A DNA stretch of 64,000 nucleotides. Source: Mycolicibacterium komanii (lineage in GTDB: Bacteria; Actinomycetota; Actinomycetes; Mycobacteriales; Mycobacteriaceae). The stretch spans positions 248,001 through 312,000 of the forward strand of contig NZ_CVTA01000011.1 of the NCBI RefSeq assembly GCF_001050035.1, written 5' to 3'. Positions 50,544-59,231 of this stretch are shown piece after piece. Both the position numbers and the translations under genes were made by a program. A model generated the notes under the pieces. The model was not told the origin of the DNA. It was given only the letters and a program-made list of their open reading frames with translations, and did not search any database. Each line of letters begins with the position of its first letter. Within the stretch, counting starts at the first letter, position 1.

Positions 50544-50792
50544 GTGAGCGACCGTCGGCGGCTGCGCGAGACGATCCTGAAGCTGTCGCGCGAACGGGGA
50601 CCGGACAAGACGATCTGTCCGTCGGATGCCGCCCGCGCGATCGGCGGCGACGACTGGCGCGACCTGATGGACGCTGCCCGCGAAACCGCGCGCGAGCTCG
50701 CCCGCAACGGCGATGTCGAGATCACTCAGAAGGGCGAAGTGCTCGACCCGAACGCGGCGTGGCGCGGACCCATCCGGATCCGCGCCACCTAG
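50544..50792 (+). CDS. DUF3253 family protein
   Basis: An 82-residue protein with a winged-helix-like pattern: RRLRETILKLSRERGPDKTICPSDAARAIGGDDWRDLMDAARETARELARNGDVEITQKGEVLDP-type order, ending in a GPIRIR strand. DUF3253 proteins are small and uncharacterised; the fold hints at nucleic-acid binding. GTG 50544 is preferred over ATG 50511 by promoter spacing. It converges with the YCII gene, 7 bases apart. Confidence 0.8.
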   Translation: MSDRRRLRETILKLSRERGPDKTICPSDAARAIGGDDWRDLMDAARETARELARNGDVEITQKGEVLDPNAAWRGPIRIRAT

Positions 50793-50799
50793 CCGATCG

Positions 50800-51264
50800 T
50801 CACGCCAGCCGGTCGGCCTCGGCACGGGCCTGCGCCGCGATCTTTTCGGCGAGGTCGGCCTTCCACTGGATCTCCTTCTTGACCCACGGATTGTCCTGCG
50901 GGAACTGGTCGGTCTCGCCGACCAGCCGGACCTCGAGCCGCACGCCCGGTCCAAGCGGGCACTTCTGGGCCCACTGCTTGGCCTCCTCCTTCGAGGACAC
51001 GTCGATGATCCAGAAGCCGTTGAACAGCTCCTTGGCCTCGGTGTACGGGCCGTCGGTCACCACCGGCGGGTCGTTGTCGAAGTCGACGACGAAGCCGTCC
51101 TCCGGCCCGGTCAGGCCCTCGCCGGCGAGCATCACCCCGGCCTTGATCAGTTCCTCGTTGTAGCGGCCCATCGATTCGATGACCTCGTTGAAGTCGATTT
51201 CGGCGTCGGCGAACGCCGCCTCACCCTCGGGGGTGACCCGCATGATCATCATGTATCGCGCCAT
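50800..51264 (-). CDS. YCII-related (DGPF-domain) protein
   Basis: A 154-residue protein beginning MARYMMIMRVTPEGEAAFADAE, with GEGLTGPEDGFVVDFDNDPPVVTDGPYTEAKELFNGFWIIDVSSKEEAKQW-type order; TDGPYTEAKE is the DGPF/YCII motif. These ferredoxin-like-fold proteins are the usual ECF42 partners. A GAGGAGA site lies upstream of ATG 51264. A candidate ECF42 promoter is at 51324-51351, about 60 bases upstream of the start. Confidence 0.88.
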   Translation of the reverse strand: MARYMMIMRVTPEGEAAFADAEIDFNEVIESMGRYNEELIKAGVMLAGEGLTGPEDGFVVDFDNDPPVVTDGPYTEAKELFNGFWIIDVSSKEEAKQWAQKCPLGPGVRLEVRLVGETDQFPQDNPWVKKEIQWKADLAEKIAAQARAEADRLA

Positions 51265-51323
51265 CAGTCCATCTCCTCGTGTTGTCGGTTCGGTCGGGGC
51301 GGGTTTCGCGCCCTCACAACTAC

Positions 51324-51351
51324 GTCGAACGGGGTTCCACTGAATTCGACA
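51324..51351 (-). promoter_or_regulatory. Candidate ECF42-dependent promoter of the YCII gene
   Basis: On the minus strand, TGTCGA (51346-51351 complement) and CGAC (51324-51327 complement) are separated by 18 bases, matching the ECF42 target pattern as I recall it (TGTCGA at -35, CGA/TC at -10). It lies in the 175-base gap between the YCII and beta-propeller genes; no other clear signal was seen there. Confidence 0.5.
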
Positions 51352-51439
51352 CGCGCCGCGAACTTTCCTCATCGGAGTTTTCGGAGAATCTTTATCGCCT
51401 GGCCAGAGCGGGCTTAGACACCCCCGCCGACAATCGGTC

Positions 51440-52618
51440 ATGAGGATCGCGCGCTCGATCGCTGTCGCCGTGGTGATCAGCGGCACCCTGGTCGGGATGT
51501 ACGCCGTGCCGCGGGTGCTCGCAGGACCGCTGTCCAGCATCGGTGCCGTCGTCGGCTACGCGACCGTCGGCGGTCACCCCGCCGTGCTGGCCGCCTACGG
51601 TCGCGTCGGTGGTGCGGGCTCGGCGCCGTTCGGCGTCGGCGACCACTGGCAGGAGCGGTTGGCCGCGGTGTCGCTGCACACGGGGGACCTGCTCTGGGAC
51701 GTCCAGTTGCACGGCGAGAGCGGCTGGGACCGTGCCGTACTCACCGTCGCCGACGGCCTCGCCTACGTCGCCACCGACTACGGGCTATCGATCGTGGACG
51801 TCGAGGATGGCCGGATCGTCGCGCAGAACGACCAGATTTCCGGTCTCGGCAACGACTACGCGAAGGCCTACACCGCCTACCACGTCGATCCGCGGACACG
51901 AGCGGTCGTCGCCCTCACCCAGTCGGGCGATGTCGTCGAAATCCCGCTCGGTACAACGGAAGCCGCGCCTGCACCCGTCGCAGTGGCCGATGTCTGGCGG
52001 GGCACGCTGATCGCGGACTCAGCGCCCATGCGCGACGCGACCTTCGACATGATCGACGTCGACCCGGCCGCCACGCCGAAGCGCATGGCCCTCCCCGGCG
52101 GCGGTGCGGTGCGACTGTCCCGGCAGACGGGCACCCTGATCCGGGAATGGCCCGACGGGCGAACCGAGTTGCTCACCCGCATCGACGATCTGACCCGGCC
52201 CGAACTCGTCTACGAGATCGTGCGCACGCCCGCGGCGCTCGCCACGGCCGAACAACTCGCCGAGGGCACCGGCATGTTCACGAAGCACCACTCGGCGGCG
52301 TCGCCACTGGGTACCGTGAGCGGCGTCGTGCTCGTGCGCGGCGACGACCCGAACGCCGCTGGGCGAGAGTCGCTCCGGCTGATCGACGTCGGGTCGGGAG
52401 AGACGGTGGCGGCGGTGCCTGACCTCAACGACATCAAGCGGGCAACCGCCACACCCGACGGGCAAATCCTCGTCGTCGCGACGCCCGCCTTCGACGCCTC
52501 CGACGGCAACCGCCTGATCGTTCTGCGCCCCGACGGCCGGGTCGTGTCGACCGACATCGGGTTGACCGATTTCTGGGGCCGGCCCAGGGCCGACACGAGG
52601 AGCGCCGATGCCCGCTGA
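51440..52618 (+). CDS. Exported PQQ-like beta-propeller protein
   Basis: A 392-residue protein with an N-terminal hydrophobic segment (ARSIAVAVVISGTLVGMYAVPRVLAG) that is a signal peptide or anchor, followed by repeated beta-rich units such as LLWDVQLHGESGWDRAVLTVADGLAYVATDYGLSIVDVEDGRIV and later ESLRLIDVGSGETVAAVPDL, the repeat style of PQQ-type propellers. No cofactor ligands are evident. It overlaps the amidohydrolase gene by 11 bases, so they are co-transcribed. Function unknown. Confidence 0.75.
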   Translation: MRIARSIAVAVVISGTLVGMYAVPRVLAGPLSSIGAVVGYATVGGHPAVLAAYGRVGGAGSAPFGVGDHWQERLAAVSLHTGDLLWDVQLHGESGWDRAVLTVADGLAYVATDYGLSIVDVEDGRIVAQNDQISGLGNDYAKAYTAYHVDPRTRAVVALTQSGDVVEIPLGTTEAAPAPVAVADVWRGTLIADSAPMRDATFDMIDVDPAATPKRMALPGGGAVRLSRQTGTLIREWPDGRTELLTRIDDLTRPELVYEIVRTPAALATAEQLAEGTGMFTKHHSAASPLGTVSGVVLVRGDDPNAAGRESLRLIDVGSGETVAAVPDLNDIKRATATPDGQILVVATPAFDASDGNRLIVLRPDGRVVSTDIGLTDFWGRPRADTRSADAR

Positions 52619-54212
52619 CCTTGTCATCCGCGGAACCGTCCTGACCGTCGACGAGAACCGGCCGACCGCCGAGGCGCTCGCCGTCAGCGACGGGCGCATC
52701 GTCGCGGTCGGCAGCCGCAGCGAGATCGACGGCTGGGTGGGGCCCGCCACCGAGATCCGCGACGTCGACGGCTGCGTGATGCCGGGCTTCGTCGAGGCGC
52801 ACGGCCACCCCCTGATGGAGGCGATCGTGCTGTCCGAGCGGATGGTCGACATCCGGCCGGTCACACTGCCCGTCGCCGATGACGTGGTCGCCGCGATCCG
52901 GTCGGAGGTCGCCAAGCGCGGTCCGGACGGGGCCTACCTCAACGGCTGGGATCCGTTGCTACAAACGGGATTACCGCAGCCGACGCTGGCGTGGCTCGAC
53001 GGCATCGCCCCCGACGACCCGTTGGTGATCGTGCACAACTCGGGGCACAAGGCCTACTTCAACAGCGCGACCGCGCGGCGGATCGGGCTCACCCGCGACA
53101 CCCCCGACCCCAAGGGCGCCCGCTACGGCCGCGACTCAAACGGCGACCTCGACGGCACCGCCGAGGAGACCGCCGCGGTGTTCAGCCTGCTGGCCGGGGT
53201 GATCGACCCGGCCGACTACCCGGCGATGCTGCACGCCGAACTGGAACGGCTGAACGCCGCCGGGCTGACGACGTGTTCGGAGATGGCGTTCGACCCGGTG
53301 TTTCGCCCGGTGATCGAGGGGCTGCGCGGCGGCCTCAGCGTGCGGCTGAGGCTCTACGAGATCTCCAACGCCCAGATGTCCACCGACGCGACACCGGGCA
53401 ACGGCGATGATTTACTGCGTCAGGTCGGCATCAAGATATGGGTCGACGGCTCACCGTGGATCGGCAACATCGACTTGTCGTTCCCGTACCTCGACACCGA
53501 CGCGACCCGCACCATCGGCGTCTCGCCCGGCTCGTGCGGCTGCGCCAACTACACCCGCGAGCAGCTCACCGAGATCGTGCACTCCTACTTCCCCCAGGGC
53601 TGGGCGATGGCCTGCCATGTGCAGGGCGACTCGGGGGTTGACACCATCCTCGACGTCTACGAAGAGGCATTGCGGCGTTGGCCCCGTGACGATCACCGGC
53701 TGCGCCTCGAACACGTCGGCGCCATCCGCGACGATCAGCTGCAACGCGCGCACGACCTCGGCGTCGTGTGCAGCATCTTCGTCGACCAGATCCACTACTG
53801 GGGCGACATCATCGTCGACGGCTTGTTCGGCGCCGAGCACGGAAGCCGTTGGATGCCTTGCGGATCCGCGGTTGCCACGGGTATGCGGATCTCGCTGCAC
53901 AACGATCCGCCGGTCACCCCGGAGGAACCGCTGCGCAACATCAGCGTCGCGGCCACCCGCACGGCGCCGAGCGGACGCGTGATCGGACCCGAACAACGCA
54001 TCCCCGTCGAACACGCGATCCGGGCGCAGACGTTGGACGCCGCCTACCAGTTGTTCGCCGATGACGTGGTCGGCTCGCTGGAAGTGGGCAAGTACGCCGA
54101 CCTGGTGGTGCTCTCGGCCGACCCGCGCAGCGTCCCGCCCGAGCAGATCGCCGATCTCGAGGTCCGGGCGACCTTCCTTGCGGGACGGCAGGTTTACCCG
54201 AAAGCGGTCTGA
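52608..54212 (+). CDS. Amidohydrolase family 3 (YtcJ-like) protein
   Basis: A 534-residue metal-dependent hydrolase, the same length as Rv0552. MPADLVIRGTVLTVDENRPTAEALAVSDGRIVAVG opens the composite beta-sandwich; the HxH metal site is GFVEAHGHPLMEAI near residue 65; CHVQGDSGVDTILDVYEEAL and LRLEHVGAIRDDQL give further ligands; SLHNDPPVTPEEPLRNI precedes the C-terminal EVGKYADLVVLSADP. It would cleave amide, ester or formamide bonds of an unknown substrate. Confidence 0.92.
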   Translation: MPADLVIRGTVLTVDENRPTAEALAVSDGRIVAVGSRSEIDGWVGPATEIRDVDGCVMPGFVEAHGHPLMEAIVLSERMVDIRPVTLPVADDVVAAIRSEVAKRGPDGAYLNGWDPLLQTGLPQPTLAWLDGIAPDDPLVIVHNSGHKAYFNSATARRIGLTRDTPDPKGARYGRDSNGDLDGTAEETAAVFSLLAGVIDPADYPAMLHAELERLNAAGLTTCSEMAFDPVFRPVIEGLRGGLSVRLRLYEISNAQMSTDATPGNGDDLLRQVGIKIWVDGSPWIGNIDLSFPYLDTDATRTIGVSPGSCGCANYTREQLTEIVHSYFPQGWAMACHVQGDSGVDTILDVYEEALRRWPRDDHRLRLEHVGAIRDDQLQRAHDLGVVCSIFVDQIHYWGDIIVDGLFGAEHGSRWMPCGSAVATGMRISLHNDPPVTPEEPLRNISVAATRTAPSGRVIGPEQRIPVEHAIRAQTLDAAYQLFADDVVGSLEVGKYADLVVLSADPRSVPPEQIADLEVRATFLAGRQVYPKAV

Positions 54213-54242
54213 CCGGACGGCGGTCATGGCACCCTTCATGGC

Positions 54243-55808
54243 ATGTCTGACCTGCATGACCCGCGATTTCTCGACGAACGGCTCGCGCATTGGGCCGAAA
54301 CCAAGCCCGACGCCGAGGCGATGACTTATCTCGAGCGCACCTGGACGTGGTCCGAATGGAACGACCGGGTCCGCCGGCTGGCCGGCGCGCTTCACCAAGC
54401 CGGCATCAAACGCGGTGACGTGGTGGCGTTCCTGGACAAGAACCACCCCGCCTGCGTGGAGCTGACGATCGCCGCGGCATCGTTGGGCGCGGCGAACGCG
54501 ATCATCAACTTCCGCTTGGCCGCCGACGAACTCGACTACGTGCTCAACGACTCGGGCGCCAAGCTGCTGGTCGTGGGTGAAGAGCTGAAGCCGACGATCG
54601 ACAGGATCCGCGACAAGCTCACCAACGTCGAAAAGATCATTGAGGTCACCCCAGAGGGCGGCGACGGCGACGAATACGAGTCGCTGCTCGCCGACGCGAC
54701 GCCGGTCGGGCGTGCCGACGACGTCCAGCCCGACGATGTCGCGATCATCATGTACTCGTCGGGGACGACGGGACGCCCCAAGGGCGTGCAGATCACCCAG
54801 GCCAACCTGATCGCGCACACGATCCACGCGCACAACGGCTGGCGTTTCGACGAGGGCGACAAGAGCATGGTGTCGATGCCGCTGTTCCACGTCGGCGGAT
54901 CGTCCTACGTACAGTTCGGCATTCACGACGGCGTTCCCACCGTGATGACGCGGGACGTCGACGGTGCGGCGCTGGCCGGTGCAATTCTCAAGGGCGCCAA
55001 CCGAACCTTCCTCGTGCCGGCGGTGCTGGCCAAGGTGTTGGAGTCCGGCGAGGATGCGGTCAAGTTGTTCGGGGCCCTCAAGACCTATGTCTACGGCGCC
55101 TCACCGATGCCGCTGCCGCTGCTGCGGGCGGCGTTGGAGGCCTGGCCCGACACCGATTTCATCCAGGTGTACGGCTTGACCGAGGTGTGCGGGGTGATCA
55201 GCCAGCTGCTGCCCGACGACCACCGATCCGGCACCGAGGAGCGGCTCGTCAGCGCGGGCCGCGTGATCCCCGGCGCCGAGGTCCGGGTCGTCGACCCCGA
55301 CACTCTGGAAGATGTGCCCGCCGGCGAGCAAGGCGAGTTGTGGTTCCGCACACCACAACTGATGAAGGGCTATCACAACAAGCCCGAGGCGACGGCCGAG
55401 GCGATCACCGACGACGGGTGGTTCCGCACCGGAGACATCGGCCGCATCGACGGCGAGGGCTACATCTTCGTCGAAGACCGGCTCAAGGACATGATCATCT
55501 CCGGCGGCGAGAACATCTATTCCATCGAGGTCGAGCGCGTCATCGCCGAACATCCCGCGGTGACCGACGTCGCGGTGATCGGCGTCCCCGACGACAAGTG
55601 GGGCGAGGTGGTCAAGGCCGTTGTGTCGATCGAGGATTCGGTGACGCCGGAGGAGATCGTCGCCTGGTGCCGGGAGCGCCTCGCGGCGTACAAGTGTCCG
55701 AAGTCGGTCGACATCACCGACGAACTACCCCGCAACCCGACCGGCAAGATTCTGAAGAAAGAACTGCGCAAACCGTATTGGGAGGGCCGCGACCGCGCGA
55801 CGGTCTAG
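54243..55808 (+). CDS. Acyl-CoA synthetase (FadD-type ANL ligase)
   Basis: A 521-residue ligase similar in layout to FadD13. ATP loop IIMYSSGTTGRPKGVQIT near residue 170, YGLTEVCGVISQL near 312, FVEDRLKDMIISGGENIYSIEVE near 415, and catalytic Lys in NPTGKILKKELRKPYW near the end. It follows the amidohydrolase by 30 bases on the same strand and may activate the acid released by it, which is inference. Overlaps the convergent SOUL gene by 4 bases. Confidence 0.92.
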   Translation: MSDLHDPRFLDERLAHWAETKPDAEAMTYLERTWTWSEWNDRVRRLAGALHQAGIKRGDVVAFLDKNHPACVELTIAAASLGAANAIINFRLAADELDYVLNDSGAKLLVVGEELKPTIDRIRDKLTNVEKIIEVTPEGGDGDEYESLLADATPVGRADDVQPDDVAIIMYSSGTTGRPKGVQITQANLIAHTIHAHNGWRFDEGDKSMVSMPLFHVGGSSYVQFGIHDGVPTVMTRDVDGAALAGAILKGANRTFLVPAVLAKVLESGEDAVKLFGALKTYVYGASPMPLPLLRAALEAWPDTDFIQVYGLTEVCGVISQLLPDDHRSGTEERLVSAGRVIPGAEVRVVDPDTLEDVPAGEQGELWFRTPQLMKGYHNKPEATAEAITDDGWFRTGDIGRIDGEGYIFVEDRLKDMIISGGENIYSIEVERVIAEHPAVTDVAVIGVPDDKWGEVVKAVVSIEDSVTPEEIVAWCRERLAAYKCPKSVDITDELPRNPTGKILKKELRKPYWEGRDRATV

Positions 55809-56428
55809 TCGGTCGGCCGCACCGGGATCGCGATCTCGTTGCGGCGCCGGAACGGCAGCGTCCACGGCGGGTCGTAGAACCAGGACTGCGCCGACCCGAC
55901 GGACTCGATTCCGTTGGTGCGCAGGGTCTCCGAGAGTTCACGTGTGCGCTCGGCGACGGCGCGCGGGCTGCGGTCACCAGTGAACCGCAGCACCGCGACG
56001 GTCTCACCGGGCACCTCGACCAGACGCACCTTGTCGTCATCCGGTGTGGGCAGCGTATCCAGCGTCCACTTCGATGGCATGTAGAAGCGGATCGTCGAGT
56101 TCTGACCGTCGCGGGCCTGCGCCACCGGAGCCGTCATCGCGATCTTTTCGCGGGACTGCTGGCTGACCGGGGCGGTCATCGCGATCGTCTCGTCGCGGTG
56201 GTTGCCGCCGAAGATATAGCCGGCCAGGCGGCGGAACCCGATGTTCCTGGCGCGGTCCTCGTCGGCGTCGACGGTGGTCTCGGCGGCGATGCGGGGACCG
56301 TACCGCCGGATCTCCACCCGGTCGGACAGTTTCGTGGTCAGGTGGTGCGGCTCTTCGGTGCCCACCCTGATGCCGACGAGCGAGAACACCGACTCCGCGA
56401 CCTGGCGCGGGATCTCGAGCAGCTTCAT
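55805..56428 (-). CDS. SOUL-family heme-binding protein
   Basis: A 207-residue SOUL/HBP-family protein: VEIRRYGPRIAAETTVDADEDRARNIGFRRLAGYIFGGN near residues 37-75, the duplicated KIAMTAPV elements, IRFYMPSKWTLDTLPTPDDDKV and C-terminal SAQSWFYDPPWTLPFRRRNEIAIPV. The family binds heme or other tetrapyrroles. ATG 56428 overlaps the tspO stop (ATGA), so both are made together. Confidence 0.92.
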   Translation of the reverse strand: MKLLEIPRQVAESVFSLVGIRVGTEEPHHLTTKLSDRVEIRRYGPRIAAETTVDADEDRARNIGFRRLAGYIFGGNHRDETIAMTAPVSQQSREKIAMTAPVAQARDGQNSTIRFYMPSKWTLDTLPTPDDDKVRLVEVPGETVAVLRFTGDRSPRAVAERTRELSETLRTNGIESVGSAQSWFYDPPWTLPFRRRNEIAIPVRPTD

Positions 56429-56910
56429 CGGCGCCGGTTCAGGAACCAGATGTGCGACGACAGCGCGGTCGCGAACGCACACCACAGCGGATACAACGCC
56501 AGCGGCGCCGCCTGGGCGCCTTTCACCTTCACCGCACGGCGCGTGAGGTCGGCGCTGCTGACCGCGAGCGCTCCCGCCGCCACGGCCGACGTGCCGAGCT
56601 TGCCCTGGTTGAAGAACAACCATGACCAGCCGCCGTTGAGCACCAGGTTCACCCCGAGCGCGGCGATGTAACGGCGCCGCTCGCGGGTCTGACCGCGGCG
56701 CTCGAGCTCGTCGAGGGTCGCCGCCGACGTTGCGGCGATGTCGGCGTACAGGATCGGCCATACGATCGGAAACGCCTGCGGCGGCGGCTGATACGGCGGC
56801 TTGCGCAGTTTCGCGTACCACACGGACTGCGAGTCCTTGCTGGCCAACCCGCCGACAACTGCCGTCGCCGTCACCGCCAGCGCCGTCGGGGCCAATGTCT
56901 TCAGTTGCAC
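56425..56910 (-). CDS. tspO: TspO/MBR-family membrane protein
   Basis: A 161-residue five-helix membrane protein of the translocator family that binds porphyrins. WYAKLRKPPYQPPPQAFPIVWPILY near residues 32-55 is the family signature (W-Y-x-x-L-x-K-P-x-x-x-P-P), LNGGWSWLFFNQGKLG is helix 3 and LYPLWCAFATALSSHIWFLN the last helix. It is translationally coupled with the SOUL protein. GTG 56910 is preceded by an AGGAG site. Confidence 0.92.
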   Translation of the reverse strand: MQLKTLAPTALAVTATAVVGGLASKDSQSVWYAKLRKPPYQPPPQAFPIVWPILYADIAATSAATLDELERRGQTRERRRYIAALGVNLVLNGGWSWLFFNQGKLGTSAVAAGALAVSSADLTRRAVKVKGAQAAPLALYPLWCAFATALSSHIWFLNRRR

Positions 56911-56935
56911 GATGTGCTCCTACTACGAATCACAA

Positions 56936-56951
56936 TTAGTTAAGCAACTGA
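56936..56951. promoter_or_regulatory. MarR-box-like palindrome upstream of tspO
   Basis: TTAGTTAAGCAACTGA has 6-base arms with one mismatch and the TTAGTT/AACTAA style of MarR-family operators. It lies 26-41 bases upstream of the tspO start and 52 bases before menC. The rest of the 92-base gap shows no clear -35/-10 pair. Confidence 0.45.
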
Positions 56952-57002
56952 AAGGTAGCCGCGAACCGCGATCGGTAAACCTCTCGATCCCGACCCGGCA
57001 GG

Positions 57003-57968
57003 ATGGTCCGCATGCCGCAGCTCGACGACATCCTCGATCGGATGCATGTGGTCGCGCTTCCGATGCGGGTCCGGTTCCGCGGGATCACGGTCCGCGAGGT
57101 CGCGCTGATCGACGGTCCGGCGAGCTGGGGCGAGTTCGGGGCGTTCCTCGAATACGAGCCGCCGGAGGCCGCGCACTGGCTGGCGTCCGCGCTCGAGGCG
57201 GCCTACGAGCCGGCCCCCGAGGTCCGCCGCGACCGTATCCCGATCAACGCGACCGTGCCCGCCGTGGAGGCCGCGCGGGTGCCGGAGGTGCTGGCGCGAT
57301 TCCCGGGCGCGCGTACGGCGAAGGTCAAGGTCGCCGAGCCGGGGCAGTCCCTGGCCGACGACGTGGCGCGCGTCAACGCCGTACGGGCGGTGGTGCCGAC
57401 GGTGCGGGTCGACGCCAACGCCGGTTGGAGCGTCGACGAAGCGGTGGCCGCGGCGACGGCGCTGACCGCCGACGGACCGCTGGAGTACATGGAGCAGCCG
57501 TGCGCCACGGTCGCGGAACTGGCCGAGCTGCGACGGCACGTCGATGTTCCGATCGCCGCCGACGAGAGCATCCGCAAGGCCGACGACCCCCTGCGCGTGG
57601 TGCGCGAGAAGGCCGCGGACGTCGCGGTGCTCAAGGTCGCACCGCTGGGCGGGGTGCGCGCGCTGCTGGCGATCGCCGCGCAGATCGACATCCCGGTCGT
57701 CGTCTCCAGCGCGCTCGATTCCGCCGTCGGGATCGGCCGCGGCCTGCTGGCCGCCGGCGCGCTTCCGGAGCTCCGCCATGCGTGCGGCCTGGGAACGGGC
57801 GGGTTGTTCGTCGACGACGTGACCGAACCGATGCCCGCGGAGGACGGATATCTGACGATCGGCCCGGTGGTGCCCGACCCGGCGCGCCTTGCGGCGCTGG
57901 CCGCGACACCCGACCGGCGGCGATGGTGGGTCGAACGCGTGCGGGAATGCCATCCGTTGACACGTTGA
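57003..57968 (+). CDS. menC: o-Succinylbenzoate synthase
   Basis: A 321-residue enolase-superfamily enzyme that dehydrates SHCHC to o-succinylbenzoate; equivalent to Rv0553. Catalytic elements: KVKVAEPG (lysine pair near residue 110), VRVDANAGWSVDEAV (metal Asp), YMEQPCATVAEL (metal Glu), AADESIRKADDP (metal Asp) and AVLKVAPLGGVR (second lysine). ATG 57003 is used; ATG 57012 is equally possible. Divergent from tspO. Confidence 0.95.
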   Translation: MVRMPQLDDILDRMHVVALPMRVRFRGITVREVALIDGPASWGEFGAFLEYEPPEAAHWLASALEAAYEPAPEVRRDRIPINATVPAVEAARVPEVLARFPGARTAKVKVAEPGQSLADDVARVNAVRAVVPTVRVDANAGWSVDEAVAAATALTADGPLEYMEQPCATVAELAELRRHVDVPIAADESIRKADDPLRVVREKAADVAVLKVAPLGGVRALLAIAAQIDIPVVVSSALDSAVGIGRGLLAAGALPELRHACGLGTGGLFVDDVTEPMPAEDGYLTIGPVVPDPARLAALAATPDRRRWWVERVRECHPLTR

Positions 57969-58011
57969 GCCAAATCACCAGTCCGCCCCGCTCGTGTGGT
58001 GAGCTGACCCC

Positions 58012-59163
58012 GTGAAACCGCGACGCTTCCGGCTGGGCGTCATGGACCCCCTCGTCCCGACGGTCACCGCCCCCGAGGCGCTGACCCGACTCGACTACCT
58101 CGGCGCCGCGGCGGCCCGCGTCGACTCGTTCTGGGTCCCCGACCATCTCAATTCGCTGCTGCCGCGCGCACTGTGGACGCCGGAGCACTGCGGCGCAAGC
58201 CGATTGGCTCCCCGCATCGACGCCGTCTTCGAACCGTGGACGATGCTCGGGCGCATCTCCGCGCGCAACCGGCTCGCCGGTCTCGCGCTCGGTGTCGGGG
58301 TGACCGATACATCGCGGCGCCATCCGGCGGTCACCGCGCAGGCGGCTGCCACGCTCAACCTGCTGACCCGCGGCCGGATGATCCTCGGCATCGGCGCGGG
58401 CGAGCGCGAGGCCAACGAGCCCTACGGCATCGACTTCTCGACGCCCGTCGCGCGCTTCGAGGAGGCGCTGGCCACGATCCGTGCGCTGTGGGGCTCCAAA
58501 GGTGCTCTGGTGAACCGTGATTCGCCGCACTTCCCGCTGCGCGACGCGGTCTTCGACCTCCCGCCCTACCGTGGCCGGTGGCCCGAGGTGTGGGTGGCCG
58601 CACACGGGCCCCGAATGCTGCGCGCTGCGGGACGATACGGAGACGGCTGGTTCCCCGCCTTCCCGCAGCGTCCGGCCGACTACGCCCGGCGACTGGACGC
58701 CGTGCGTGCCGCGGCCTCGGACGCGGGCCGCGACCCGTCGTCCCTCACACCGGCGTTGTGGATGCCGGTCATCACCGGACGCACACGCGACGACGTCGAC
58801 GAGGCGATGGCCTCGCCGCTGGTGAAGTCGTTCGCGCTGAACGCCTCCGATGACCTCTACCGCCTACACGGCGCCCGCCACCCGCTGGGCGCGGGCTTCA
58901 CCGGCGCCCTGGACAACCTGCCGTTCACCCTGGACCGGGACACGGCCCTCGCAGCTGTCGAGCGCATTCCGGACGCGGTGACGCGCGACGTGTTCCTGTG
59001 CGGCACGCCGGACGAGATCGCCGACCGCGCCGCGGAGTGGCGCGACCACGGGGTGCGCTACCTCGTCGTGGCCAACCAGAGCCCGAGTCAACGTCGAATC
59101 GGCAAGTCCATGGCGTCCTCGCTCGTCTTCCAGCGGCTGCTGGGTCGCCTGGAGCGGCTCTGA
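58012..59163 (+). CDS. LLM-class (F420-dependent) oxidoreductase, phthiodiolone ketoreductase-like
   Basis: A 383-residue luciferase-like TIM-barrel oxidoreductase. It resembles Rv2951c (phthiodiolone ketoreductase) as I recall it: VDSFWVPDHLNSLLPRALWTPE, RHPAVTAQAAATLNLLTRGRMILGIGAGEREANEPYGIDF and VFDLPPYRGRWPEVWVAAHGPRMLRA occur in the same order. F420 use is inferred from that family. GTG 58012 is the start. No PDIM genes are nearby, so its substrate is probably another ketone. Confidence 0.88.
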   Translation: MKPRRFRLGVMDPLVPTVTAPEALTRLDYLGAAAARVDSFWVPDHLNSLLPRALWTPEHCGASRLAPRIDAVFEPWTMLGRISARNRLAGLALGVGVTDTSRRHPAVTAQAAATLNLLTRGRMILGIGAGEREANEPYGIDFSTPVARFEEALATIRALWGSKGALVNRDSPHFPLRDAVFDLPPYRGRWPEVWVAAHGPRMLRAAGRYGDGWFPAFPQRPADYARRLDAVRAAASDAGRDPSSLTPALWMPVITGRTRDDVDEAMASPLVKSFALNASDDLYRLHGARHPLGAGFTGALDNLPFTLDRDTALAAVERIPDAVTRDVFLCGTPDEIADRAAEWRDHGVRYLVVANQSPSQRRIGKSMASSLVFQRLLGRLERL

Positions 59164-59231
59164 ACCCTCATGTCCTGATCTGTGGGATACATGGCGTAGA
59201 CGCCACGGCGCCGGTGGCCAACACTGAGTTC

